Assembly (NCBI RefSeq): GCF_030269925.1 | Contig: NC_085116.1 | Location: forward strand, 14,384,001 to 14,448,000 | DNA length: 64,000 bases | Reading direction: 5' to 3' | From: Bombyx mori | Taxonomy: Eukaryota > Arthropoda > Insecta > Lepidoptera > Bombycidae | Shown here: positions 33,800 through 43,800 of the stretch, piece by piece | Layout of the letters: every line of letters starts with the position of its first letter | How positions within the stretch are numbered: the stretch's first letter is position 1 | Translations under genes and position numbers: made by a program | The notes under the pieces: model-generated | The model's input: only the letters and a program-made list of their open reading frames with translations | What the model was told of the DNA's origin: nothing | Databases searched by the model: none

Positions 33800-36700
33800 T
33801 GCCTTTGTAGGCAGACGGGCATACGGCCCACCTGATGGTGAGTGGTTACCGTCGCCCATGGACTTCAGCAATGCCAGGGGCAGAGCCAAGCCGCTGCCTA
33901 CCGCTTAATACTCTCCACAAGCCTCGTTTGAAGAAGGACATGTCATAGCGCTCGGGAAACACCGTGGAGGGGAGCTCATTCCATAGCCGGATGGTACGTG
34001 GCAAAAAAGATCTCTGGAAACGCACTGTGGATGACCGCAGTGGCTCCAGGTAGTATGGATGAACTCTACTCCGGTGGCGGGCGGTGCGATGGTAAAAACG
34101 AGATGCTGGTATCATCTCGAACAATTCCTCAGAGCACTCCCCATGGAACATACGGTACAAAATACAGAGGGAACCGAAGTCCCTCCGCAGACCCAGAGGC
34201 TCCAAACGATCCGAGAGAATGGGATTATCGACAATCCGAACGGCCCTCCTCTGTATGGAGTCAAATGGAAGAAGCTGGTATTTGGGAGCCCCAGCCCAGA
34301 GATGGGAGCAGTACTCCATGCGAGGCCGGACTTGTGCTTTATAAAGCAAAAGTCTTTGTCCAGGCGTGAAGTACCGCTTCGCTCTGTTGAGGACTCCCAG
34401 CATTTTGGACGCCAACTTGGCTTTGCCTTCCAAATGACTCCGAAACTGGACATCGCTCGAAATGTCGACCCCAAGTATCCCGATACTCTCGGAAGGTTGC
34501 AGGGATACTCCTTGGAATTGCGGCGCCATGACAAAGGGGTCCTTCTTCGCAGTGAACGCGCAAACTTGTGTCTTTATCGGGTTGAATTGAACCAAGTTCA
34601 ATTCACCCCATTCGGAGACTCGCCCCAGAGAGTTCTCCACTTCAGACACAAGTTTTGATCGTCTCTCTTGCACCACGCTCCGAGAGAGACTCTGATGGCC
34701 GATATATCGCGCATCCCCCGTGCTGTCATCTGCATAGCAATGCATGCCATCAATAGACAGCATGTCATTGATATACAGGATGAAAAGCGTGGGGGAGAGC
34801 ACCGAACCTTGTGGAACGCCAGCGTTAATGGTCATGGTATCAGAACAGTCACCGTCTACAACGACCGTGATGCTCCGCCCATCCAAAAAGCTAGCGATCC
34901 ACTTGCAGAGACCCTCGGGGATTCCGTAAGATGGTAACTTCGATAGAAGTGCCCTATGCCAGACCCTGTCGAAGGCCTTCGCGATATCAAGGCTCACAGC
35001 AAGAGCCTCGCCCTTGCTTTCCAAGGCTTCAGCCCACCTGTGAGTAAGGTATACAAGAAGATCGCCAGCTGAGCGACCGTGACGGAAACCGTACTGTCGG
35101 TCACTGATCAGCTGGCGATCCTCCAGATACTTCAGGAGTTGTATATTAATTATTCGCTCCATCACCTTGGAAAGCAAGGAAGTTATCGCGATAGGCCTAT
35201 AGCTCGATGGGTCCGACCGGTCACCCTTCTTGGGGATAGGGTGGACGTGGGCAGTCTTCCATGAAGACGGAACCCTGTTAGTGCAATAAGAGAGGCGATA
35301 CAAACGCGTTAGCGCAGGCGTCAGCTCAGGGGCGCACGTTTTCAGAACCACTGCAGGGATGCCGTCTGGCCCGCTCGACTTATGGACGTCCAGGAGTCGG
35401 AGTTCCCGCCTGACTGCACACTGTGTAAAGCAGATCTCGGGCAGGGAACTATCACACCGGAGGATGTTCGGTGGTGTGGCACCCCCGTCGTCCACAGTCG
35501 AGTTCGAGGCGAAGAGTTTGACCAGAAGGTCAGCCTTCTCTTTCGCACTATGGGCCAGACTGTCATCGGACTTGCGTAGTGGTGGGAGACTAGACCTGCA
35601 AAAGTTTCCTTCTGCAGCTTTGGCGAGCGACCAAAAAGCACGGCTCCCAGAGGGATAGCTCTTCAGTCGCTCGCCAATTCTAGCAACGTGCTCCGACTTC
35701 GCCTTGGCAATAACCTTCTTGTAGGACCTGGAAGCGGCGTTATATTTCCGCCTTTCCTCTGAGATGTTAGGGTCCTGACGTCTCCTGGCATTATCCCATG
35801 CCACGTATGCGGACCGCTTGAGGTGTGCAGCATCCCTGCTGGCATTGTCGTATCATCATATGTCGTTTTTTTGTAACATTTTTTCCAAATTTGAAACTTT
35901 AAATGGTTCTCTTAAAAATCTGCAAAAATGTCGCTTTTAAATTAAATAGTCTTTTACCCCTCGACGATTTGAAGTGGCACGTCATAAATTCACCCTTTTC
36001 TTTTTTTCGCTTTCCTACTACCCGTGTTGCATGGTTATTCTACATAGGATTTCGTTGTTATTTTCTTGCAGGCAACGGCCATGGCGGTTCACTTGCTGGC
36101 CCCTCCTTCTGGTAGCATAGTTTTGGACATGTGCGCTGCACCCGGCATGAAGACAACGCAAACAGCAGCCTATATGAGAAACAACGTAGGTTCTAACTCA
36201 GACAAGCGCTTATTTTCCAAAGGCCACCCGCGGAACTTGATCGATATGGTATATTCACGTGATGGTCGCCACAAAAAAAAACTTATTGGAATATACACAT
36301 GATTATTACGTTGATTCTGTAAAAATAAAATATTGCTCAATACCAAAATATGATCTTACATATGTATGTGGTTTTCAGAGACTATAGGTATACACAACAA
36401 CATAAATTTTATAGTGAGAGAAAAAGAAGGTTTATGTGTTTATCCTTTAAAGAGATGTTTATGGGAATTTTTTGATGATTTCATGTTATTTTTATAACCG
36501 CATCTCCCGCCATACTATTTTTGAATGTTTGTTTTTAATATTCCTCTACTGTGATAAACAAACGAAGTATTTAAAGACTCTTCAGTTGTAAACTGAGCTC
36601 CTGTTAATTTTATATAACAGCGTACATATATTTACAGATACTTAAAAAATTTATTTTGCTTATGTTTAAGTTTGTGTTATGTGTAAGTTTATGTTTTCAT

Positions 36701-38041
36701 TTTAGGGTAAAATATACGCAATCGAGAGGAACGAGAAACGATTTGAAACGTTGCGTGATTTCGTTAACAAAACCGGATCTCATTGTGTCGAACCAATCCA
36801 CCGAGACTGTCTGGAGATAAAGAAAGGAGAATTCGATGACGTGGAATATATACTACTGGACCCTAGCTGCTCGGGATCTGGTAAAAATTTAATTAACCTC
36901 ATCATCGATCTTTTGGTTTATAACCCTCTAACACGTCTTAAAACAAAGCAATTCGATTATTTTACATTTTGTATCGATAACTCGTTAATTAACTTTGCAT
37001 TAAACAACAATTAACTGTGAGATGGTTTTTGTTCCTACTTCAGGTATGGATATAAGCGTTCACAACTATATAGAAGAGAGCAGATTGGCGAAGCTCACGT
37101 CGTTACAAGAGAAATTTTTGAAACACGCCATGAACGCTTTTCCCCGAGCCAAAAGGATAGTGTACAGCACATGTTCGTTGTTCCCCGAGGAAAATGAAAG
37201 GGTCATAACCAATGTTGTTAAGACATCAAGGACTAAATGGAGAGTGCAAGATGTTAAGGAATTACTGAAAGGCCAGTGGAAGAACTTCGGGTCAGCTATG
37301 TACGGAAGCATGGGGACCAGGTGTATGTACGCCCGGCAGGATTCAGATTTGACTACAGGCTTTTTTTTAGCGGTTTTGGACAGAGACCCTAAAGATCTAG
37401 AGAAAAGTTTGAAAAATCAAGAACAGAATGATGAAGTGGTTGAGGAGGAAGTCTGTGAGAAAGATAAAGAATCAAAAGCCGACTATGAACAAGATAGGGA
37501 CGTGAATGAATTAGATACGCAAGTAGATTCAGTACAGAAACGAAAAAAGAAGAAAGAGAGATCAGACGAAACTCACTCAACAATTATTGATTCAGAAGGA
37601 AATAATTTAATAGTTGATACTATGTCTGAAGACAATGCCTTAAGGGTGAGTGAATCAGAAACATCAAAGAAGGAAAAGAAGAAGAAAAAATTAAAAGATA
37701 CTGAATATGATTCTATCGAAATTACTACTGAAAATAACATTGACATTAATGAAAAACATAACAAAATGCTAAATAAGAATAAAGTTGACGACACAGCTAA
37801 ATGTGAAAATACTGAAAAAGACAAACTGATTGTGGATGCCGACTTAGAAGAACCCGTCAAAAAGAAGAAAAAGAAAAAAGATAAGCGTGACGAAACAGAA
37901 GAATATAATGTTGAAAACGGTAATGCAAAAAGGCAATCAAAAAAGAGAAGTAATAACAATGATTTTAATGAAATTGCAGAGAAGACAGAAAATATTGAAT
38001 CAGACCAAGTGCCAAAAAAGAAAAAGAAAAACAAAAATTAA
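30728..38041 (+). CDS. NSUN5: 28S rRNA (cytosine-5)-methyltransferase NSUN5, six exons
   Basis: Transfers methyl from S-adenosylmethionine to one cytosine of large-subunit rRNA in the nucleolus (family of yeast Rcm1). CDS exons 30728-30850, 31080-31335, 33114-33376, 36072-36185, 36706-36880 and 37044-38041 total 1929 nt, 642 residues, in frame throughout. N-terminal region 1-130; RNA-binding and methyltransferase core about 130-430. Visible motifs: DMCAAPGMKT (233-242, SAM site), DPSCSGSG with C307 (motif IV) and YSTCS with nucleophile C354 (motif VI). Residues about 430-642 form a charged tail with repeated runs of five to seven lysines, longer than in human NSUN5 (about 430 residues in all); probably nucleolar targeting. 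Intron 2 contains VMA21; intron 3 contains a MITE and a LINE. The start is the first in-frame ATG. Confidence 0.92.
31340..31352 (+). promoter_or_regulatory. strong 3' splice-site-like tract before VMA21
   Basis: TTTTTGTTTTCAG ends 11 nt before the VMA21 ATG and only 17 nt after the NSUN5 exon 2 junction. That is too short to be an intron with that donor, so it may serve splicing from an upstream exon into VMA21. Confidence 0.45.
31364..31711 (+). CDS. VMA21: vacuolar ATPase assembly integral membrane protein VMA21, intronless, inside NSUN5 intron 2
   Basis: Encodes 115 residues that help assemble the V0 sector of the proton-pumping V-ATPase in the ER. Two membrane helices are visible, about 16-40 and 53-77, joined by a short loop; the C-terminus is polar and ends LKQD, like the KQD end of human VMA21 (an ER-retrieval-type tail). 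The ATG (AAGAATGG, good context) is 28 nt beyond NSUN5 exon 2 on the same strand. If exon 2 is read through, the NSUN5 frame stops at 31359-31361, 2 nt before this ATG. The transcript could thus be dicistronic, or VMA21 could be an alternative terminal exon using the acceptor at 31352. An AATAAA at 31862 gives a short 3' UTR. Confidence 0.88.
   Translation: MADGDEGPLIPIQTKLAVIVLAKLFVYSVAMFTLPFVAFFGVHYLLSDYYHLETFVVTVWSVAAAVLVVNIIIIAYAYQAYHEKEYDEHGNEIDQHSYTPSQVESEKSSLNLKQD
31862..31867 (+). terminator. candidate poly(A) signal for VMA21
   Basis: AATAAA 151 nt after the VMA21 stop. It lies inside NSUN5 intron 2, so using it ends the transcript before NSUN5 exon 3. Confidence 0.5.
32704..33021 (-). 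mobile_element. Bm1 SINE carrying a short inserted retroposon fragment
   Basis: Reverse Bm1 from T-run to ACCACC, interrupted at about 32775-32838 by roughly 64 bp of unrelated DNA (TTTTTATTCAACATAAATGA). It ends about 90 nt before NSUN5 exon 3. Confidence 0.75.
33447..33726 (+). mobile_element. MITE family copy C, 4-bp TSD ATAT
   Basis: A 280-bp copy in the same orientation as copy A, with ATAT at 33443-33446 and 33727-33730. It begins 70 nt after the NSUN5 exon 3 donor. Confidence 0.85.
33769..35850 (-). mobile_element. 5'-truncated jockey-like LINE with near-complete reverse transcriptase
   Basis: A minus-strand open frame from about 35850 to its stop near 33902 covers the linker after the endonuclease, then the reverse transcriptase (GPDGIP, HPIPKKGDRSDPSSYRPI, SLDIAKAFDRVWH, AGVPQGSVLSP, YADDSTGDARY) and a C-terminal thumb/tail with HLWAGAP. 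The endonuclease and first ORF are missing, so the copy is dead on arrival. A 3' UTR ends in a T-run of about 29 on the plus strand. The RT type is that of the jockey/CR1 group. It lies in NSUN5 intron 3, antisense to the gene. The uninterrupted frame suggests a recent insertion. Confidence 0.85.
35851..36705. other. remaining NSUN5 intron 3 and 4 sequence
   Basis: Apart from NSUN5 exon 4 (36072-36185), no feature was recognised in this AT-rich sequence. Confidence 0.4.
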
Positions 38042-38068
38042 ATGTCCATTTTAAATGGTTTATACTTA

Positions 38069-38092
38069 AATAAAACGAAATTTGAGAATAAA
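38069..38092 (+). terminator. two candidate poly(A) signals of NSUN5
   Basis: AATAAA at 38069-38074 and again at 38087-38092, 28 and 46 nt after the NSUN5 stop. The 3' UTR would be very short. Confidence 0.6.
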
Positions 38093-39960
38093 ATTAATTT
38101 GTGTGTTTTTAATAAAGCAATTGTTAGGGTGTGATTATAAAAACATTAAACAGCGTCGTCAAACTATATAAGAAGATTACTAAATTAAACCCGTTAATAG
38201 TCCATTTACCTATAGTAAAACCCAGTAAAGGTCATTGTTTGAAAAAATACCATTTATTAGGAGGTTTAAAATTGAGTCCGAGTGATTTCCATTAAAATTT
38301 TGAAAAAGCCCGTAACGGTGATTACGTAAAATCAAGTTGGCCTTAATCTAACCAGTCGTTAATGTGTTCACATTGTCAGTCTAGAATTTTTGGTAATAAT
38401 TGCCTTCTAAAACCTGCCTTTTCTGTCTGTCGATCCAGAACACACAAATGATTCGACGAACACACGAATTTAAAATCAGACGGTTACAACCACCCGTATA
38501 ATTAGGCTCAAAGGACTTAGTTACTACTAGTACCTTTTACCGTAAAATGTAACAATGGCGTCAGTTAAGCCATTAAAAAGGTGAAATTCTCAGAATGTAG
38601 GTCCACACATGAGTACGAAGTATGTGCCGGTACCGCTGTGTACAGACCTTATCTCGTCATTAAATACCGCTCGTAAATGGGGCAAACATCATGCGGCGAT
38701 ACTTATTTCGTCTAGCCACTGTTTCTGCGAAGTCACCGCATTATTTTTCTTTGTTCAATTCATGTGCTACAGCAATATGTACTTTATCTTGAAAGGAATT
38801 AGTTCTTTTTATAATCGATCAAGAACAATGGTCACCACACGCCATTCTGTCACGAATATACGTCGCGCGCCCTTATTTTTTTCTCAGTGTAACGGTTATT
38901 ATGCAAGTAGGTACTTATTTTTTGAGTTATGAATATTTTTTCTAAATTTCCTCACACACTTCTTATCGTTAAACAGCAATAAAGAGGTCATAAAAGTGTT
39001 TCAAAAACTAGTTATTTTTAGGTTAGATTGTTAAATTAATAATTTTACATTGTTTAAAAGTCTCAATGTAAAAGCAATTGAATTCAACTGAATCAAAGCA
39101 AATTTCAAATTTAAATATCATAAACAGATGTCAGGAAAGTATACTTATTTTCTTTACGAATTTAAAATGTATCTTTAACTACATACATAACGCCCCGAAA
39201 AAGTATTCAATTAGGTCAACGGCCCGGGGGGGAGGGCGATGGGAGAGATGTGCTCCGCACTAAAACGCTTCACTCTCCCCCCTTTCCCTTTTCATGAGTT
39301 CTATCTCATGCGAGGTTTGGACGTTGAGCGACAGGAGGTTTCAGTCGGTTCGACTCCGACATGCTCTTTTTTTTTTAGGACGACTCAGGAGGGTAGAATA
39401 AAGAGAATCGTCCTTGAGGAGGCCGCCTCCGTGATTCTCGTAGTCAGGAGTGTTACCATTGCTGATTCGACCACATTTTACCTGATGACTCCGCCGCTAT
39501 TTACAAAACCAATTTAGAAAACTATTTTCTTATTTGAAGGACAAATATACTTTCATTCTATATTCTAATAAATTAAAATATTAAAAAATTAAAGTACCTA
39601 TTCTAATAAATTTCATCAAAATTGATTCTTCCAACAATTTATTTGTTTAAAAACAACTATGTAGGAATTCGGTGTACTCATACTAACTACTATATACAAT
39701 AGCAATCTGTTTGAACTTTTTTAGATTATTTCTCATTATTGTGATTAACATGATGGATGGATGATAAAAGTTTCCAAAGCTTTTTACGTTGAACACATTA
39801 AAGCTCGTTAATAGTAGTACAGTCATTATTTTGGTGTTGTTTATTTAAAAAAAGCAGTTGCAAAGCAAAGGTGAAAGACATTAAAGTGTTTTGACTGTAG
39901 ATACCTATTTATTAGGTTACTCTTTATTAGATCGTCTGTGGTAATGAAACAATTTTGAAG
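38093..39960. other. intergenic, one tRNA-arm-like motif
   Basis: No gene was recognised. A GC-rich segment at about 39210-39500 looks like a dispersed repeat. It contains GTCGGTTCGACTCCGAC (39344-39360), a perfect T-arm-like hairpin, then a T-run at 39366. Confidence 0.4.
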
Positions 39961-40396
39961 TCGTCGTGGCCTAAATGATAAGACGTCCGGTGCATTCGTA
40001 TGAAGTGATGCACCGGTGTTTGAATCCCGCAGGCGGGTACCAATTTTTCTAATGAAATACGTACTCAACAAATGTTCACGATTGACTTCCACGGTGAAGG
40101 AATAACATCGTGTAATAAAAATCAAACCCGCAAAATTATAATTTGCGTAATCACTGGTGGTAGGACCTCTTGGGAGTCCGCACGGGTAGGTACCACCACC
40201 CCGCCTATTTACGCCGTGAAGCAGTAATGCGTTTCGGTTCGAAGGGTGGGGTAGCCGTTGTAATTATACTGAGACCTTAGAACTTATATATCGAGGTGGG
40301 TGGCGCATTTACGTTGTAAATGTCTATGGGTTCCAGTAACCACTTAACATCAGGTGGGCTGTGAGCTCGTCCATCTATCTAAGCAATAAAAAAAAA
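39961..40396 (+). mobile_element. full-length Bm1 SINE, reference copy
   Basis: 436 bp: tRNA-like head TCGTCGTGGCCTAAATGATA with B-box-like GGTGTTTGAATCCCGC, a body beginning near AACCCGCAAAATTATAATTT, the common block ACTGGTGGTAGGACCTCTTG, and a tail TAAGCAATAAA followed by A. This copy best defines the family here. Confidence 0.9.
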
Positions 40397-40499
40397 CAAA
40401 AAATGTTAGACGAAACTTATCTATATCACATCAAAACGACTTACTCAATATGTATGCTCAGTTATTTTGGAGAACAGCGTACACAAATATACTTCAACT

Positions 40500-40765
40500 T
40501 GTAGCAAACCGACCGGTACGTCACTCTCGCGGCCGTATGCCCGCTCGCTATACATAGTTAGCATCTATGTCAATCTTTTCAACAGTGTATAATCTATGTT
40601 CCGGGCGCTTCCGTTTTTGAGTGTGAATAGCGTGCGCCCGCGTCTAAATGTAATTATTGTTTAAAATTGAAAATTGTTTGTGATAAAGGAAGATTAAAAT
40701 TCGAAATTCGATATTGGTGACTAACCCATAGTTTTAAATACCCCTGAGATCTACCCCTCACTATA
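40500..40765 (+). repeat. 5' LTR of the Gypsy element
   Basis: 266 bp. It contains the coding-strand copy of the Gag-Pol C-terminus (GTAGCAAACCGACCGG to the TAG) because the frame overlaps the LTR at the other end. Confidence 0.92.
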
Positions 40766-40767
40766 TC

Positions 40768-40785
40768 TGGCTGCCCAACGTTTCC
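40768..40785 (+). other. candidate primer-binding site of the Gypsy element
   Basis: TGGCTGCCCAACGTTTCC starts 2 nt after the 5' LTR. TGG is the complement of a tRNA CCA end; the tRNA was not identified. Confidence 0.5.
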
Positions 40786-40879
40786 TAATTTTTTTCTTGC
40801 TTGGACTAACAAAATGGCGCGCACGCTTTTGTGAAAAATTTGCTAACTATTGTATGCTGTTGGTGCTTAATTGTAAAGA

Positions 40880-43800
40880 ATGCCTTTAACTAGAAATCAA
40901 GATCGCCAGCAACGTCGCGAAGACGACGTTATTCCTGCTGCAGATGCAAATGCCAACGAAAATCACGAGGAGCATGACAGCCCCCATGATCGCCTCCACG
41001 CCGAATCACGTAGCAACAATTCTACGTTCAACTTGGATGATGTTTCAGCGTTGATGGCCTCGCTGCAACGTTCGCAGGCCGAAACATTTAAGAACATTAT
41101 GTCGTACGTGATGGAACAAAGATCGTCGACTCCGGCACCTCCGCCGATGCCCCCAGTGAACGTAGATGGTACCTTGGCGCGTTGCAGAGCTTCTTTCAGC
41201 GGTGCACCTGGTGAATCTGTTGAGGCCTTTATAGATGCAATTGAAAGCTATACAGAATGCGTTCAAGTATCTGACGCTAACATCATACGAGGCCTAGCCA
41301 TGCTTTTGTCTGCTGACGCAGCTACGTGGTGGCTAGGATTAAAGCATCACATCTCCACTTGGAACGAAGCCAAAGAAAATTTAATATATGCATATGGCAC
41401 CCGCCTTCCACCACATAGAATATATTTGGAAATATTTGCTTCCCCGCAGGATAACGAAAACACAGACAAGTTTGTTGCTCGTATTCGTGCGCTTATGGCA
41501 AAGCTACCGCGGGATGATATTACTGAAAAAGTACAACTTGATATGATATACGGGTTGCTTCATAATAGAATACGCACAAGATTGCGCCGTGAAGAAATCA
41601 CATCTTTCAATTCATTATTAAACCATGCTCGGAATATAGAAGATTCGATAGAGGAGACTCAATCGAGACCAGTGTCGTCCACTAGTGGTGTGCGTTCGAT
41701 CCGTGCCCAGCCGGCCCAGGCTGCGAGTCGGCCTGAACCGTGCGCCGCTCGTGCGAGTGCCCCGGCGCCGCGCGCGCGCTTTCCAAACTCCGCCGCGGCC
41801 GTCGTGCCCGCCACCGCTGTGCCTGTCGCTGTCGCCCAGCCTACCGTTGCCACGCCTGCCGCTGCTGTGCCAGGTTCTGCAGAGCAATTCGTGACCACGA
41901 AGAAACAGCGTCCAGTGTGCTCCTACTGCAAACGGTTTGGACATGCACGGGAACAGTGCCGTAAGTTAAACAACCGAGGTGAGCAAAGTCAATCTAACTT
42001 TTCCGAGGGTGTGCAAAATGACAATAATGCGTTTTATAGTGTTCAGTGTAATGTTAATAATACTAACACAATTAGTTCTAATTTACCTGTTCAGAATGCA
42101 ATGTATGATGTTAAGCAGCATGACAAAAATAATTTTCTGAGTAATTTTGAATGTCAAAATTTTTGTAACCGGGATGCAAATATTAATTATGCTACCATTA
42201 ACAGAGGCCCTACTTCCAGAAAATCTTATTTTCATGCCTGTAATGATTCTGTGTTAAAGAATATTAACTGTAATTGCACTAGTAATAATGAGATGCCAAC
42301 CTTTTGTGATTCTCATGTTTTATATAATCAGGATGTTCGGACAAAGTGTAAAAATTTAAATATTTGTTATAACCAGGGAACTAGACCTAAATGTAAGAAT
42401 TCATTTTTACCTTATAATCAAATAATTGAACCAAATTGTAATAATTTAAAATTTTCAACTAACCATGACTGTGACACAAAAGGCAGTAAGTGTAATTTTG
42501 GAAAAATTAACGAATGTGTGGAAATTGATAATTGTTTGAATTTTAATTATTGTACATGTGAGGGAAGTGTTGTAGCGTCCGTGTACGACCGTGAGAGTGA
42601 TGATAGGTATTTGCATTTACGGCCTATTTTCAAAATTCAAGTTCTCGGTAAACAGGGTACTGCACTTATAGATACAGCAGCTAAGCATTGTATTGCTGGT
42701 CACACGCTGTATGCTCTCCTTCTGCATAAGGGTCACCCTCTTACTCCCTCCACTAGGCGAGTCAAACTTGCTGATGGGCATGTTCGGAATATGGATGTAT
42801 TGACAACCATATTACCAGTGAGGTTAGAACACATAGTGATTGATATTCCATTTATAATCTTCCCTGATTCTAATGATAATGAAACTTTACTGGGTATTGA
42901 TTTTATTAATGCTGCCAAAGTTATTATTGATTTTCATCGTCATGAATGGTATTTTAGTACTGATGCTAAGGTGCATTATAAATTGCTTTTTGAACCTATG
43001 TCTCGTGGTGTGTGCATAGCTTCTGCTAACATGCTTCGGGATGATGAAGGCATGCACTTGCAATCAGCTGAGCGCCAAGCATTGTCTGAGTTCCTTATTC
43101 GGCATGAAAGTATTTTTACAGCAGGGGGAGGTCCGACACCATTCATAGAACATTGCATAGACACCGGAGATCACCCCCCGATAGCTGTGCCGCCCTATCG
43201 CCTTAACCCTTCCAAGAAGGAGACGATGAAGAATGAAATAGAGAAGATGCTGGCAGATGACATCATTGAAGAGTGCGAATCCGCCTGGTGCTCTCCTGCA
43301 TTGATGATACCGAAGTCCAATGGTAATGTAAGATTCTGCGTGGATTACAGGCGCTTAAATGAAGTAACCAAATCGGATACTTACCCACTCCCACGCATTG
43401 ATGATCTTCTCCAGAGTACGAAGAAGAATTGTTACATGACCACAATAGACCTTCGTTCTTCATATTGGCAAGTTATGGTCCGAGAAGCAGACAGAGACAA
43501 AACAGCTTTTGTCTGCCCCCTAGGCACTTACCGTTTTAAAAGAATGCCGTTCGGCTTGAAGAATGCGCCGGCGACTTTCCAAAGGCTTATTGATCGTCTA
43601 CGCTCCTGTGCTGCTTTGAAGGATGTTACAGTACTTGCTTATCTAGACGATTTGTTAATTATTTCAGAAGGATTCCAGCAACACCTACAAGATCTGGAAG
43701 CTGTTTTTAGTCGTTTGTCTGAATTTAAACTTCACGTAAACAGAGAGAAGTGCACTTTTGCCAAAGAAAGGGTCCGTTATCTGGGCCACGTCATCACTCC

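Noticed and set aside
33998..34937. Several plus-strand open frames of 80-200 codons
   Set aside because: They are antisense shadows of the LINE reverse transcriptase on the minus strand.
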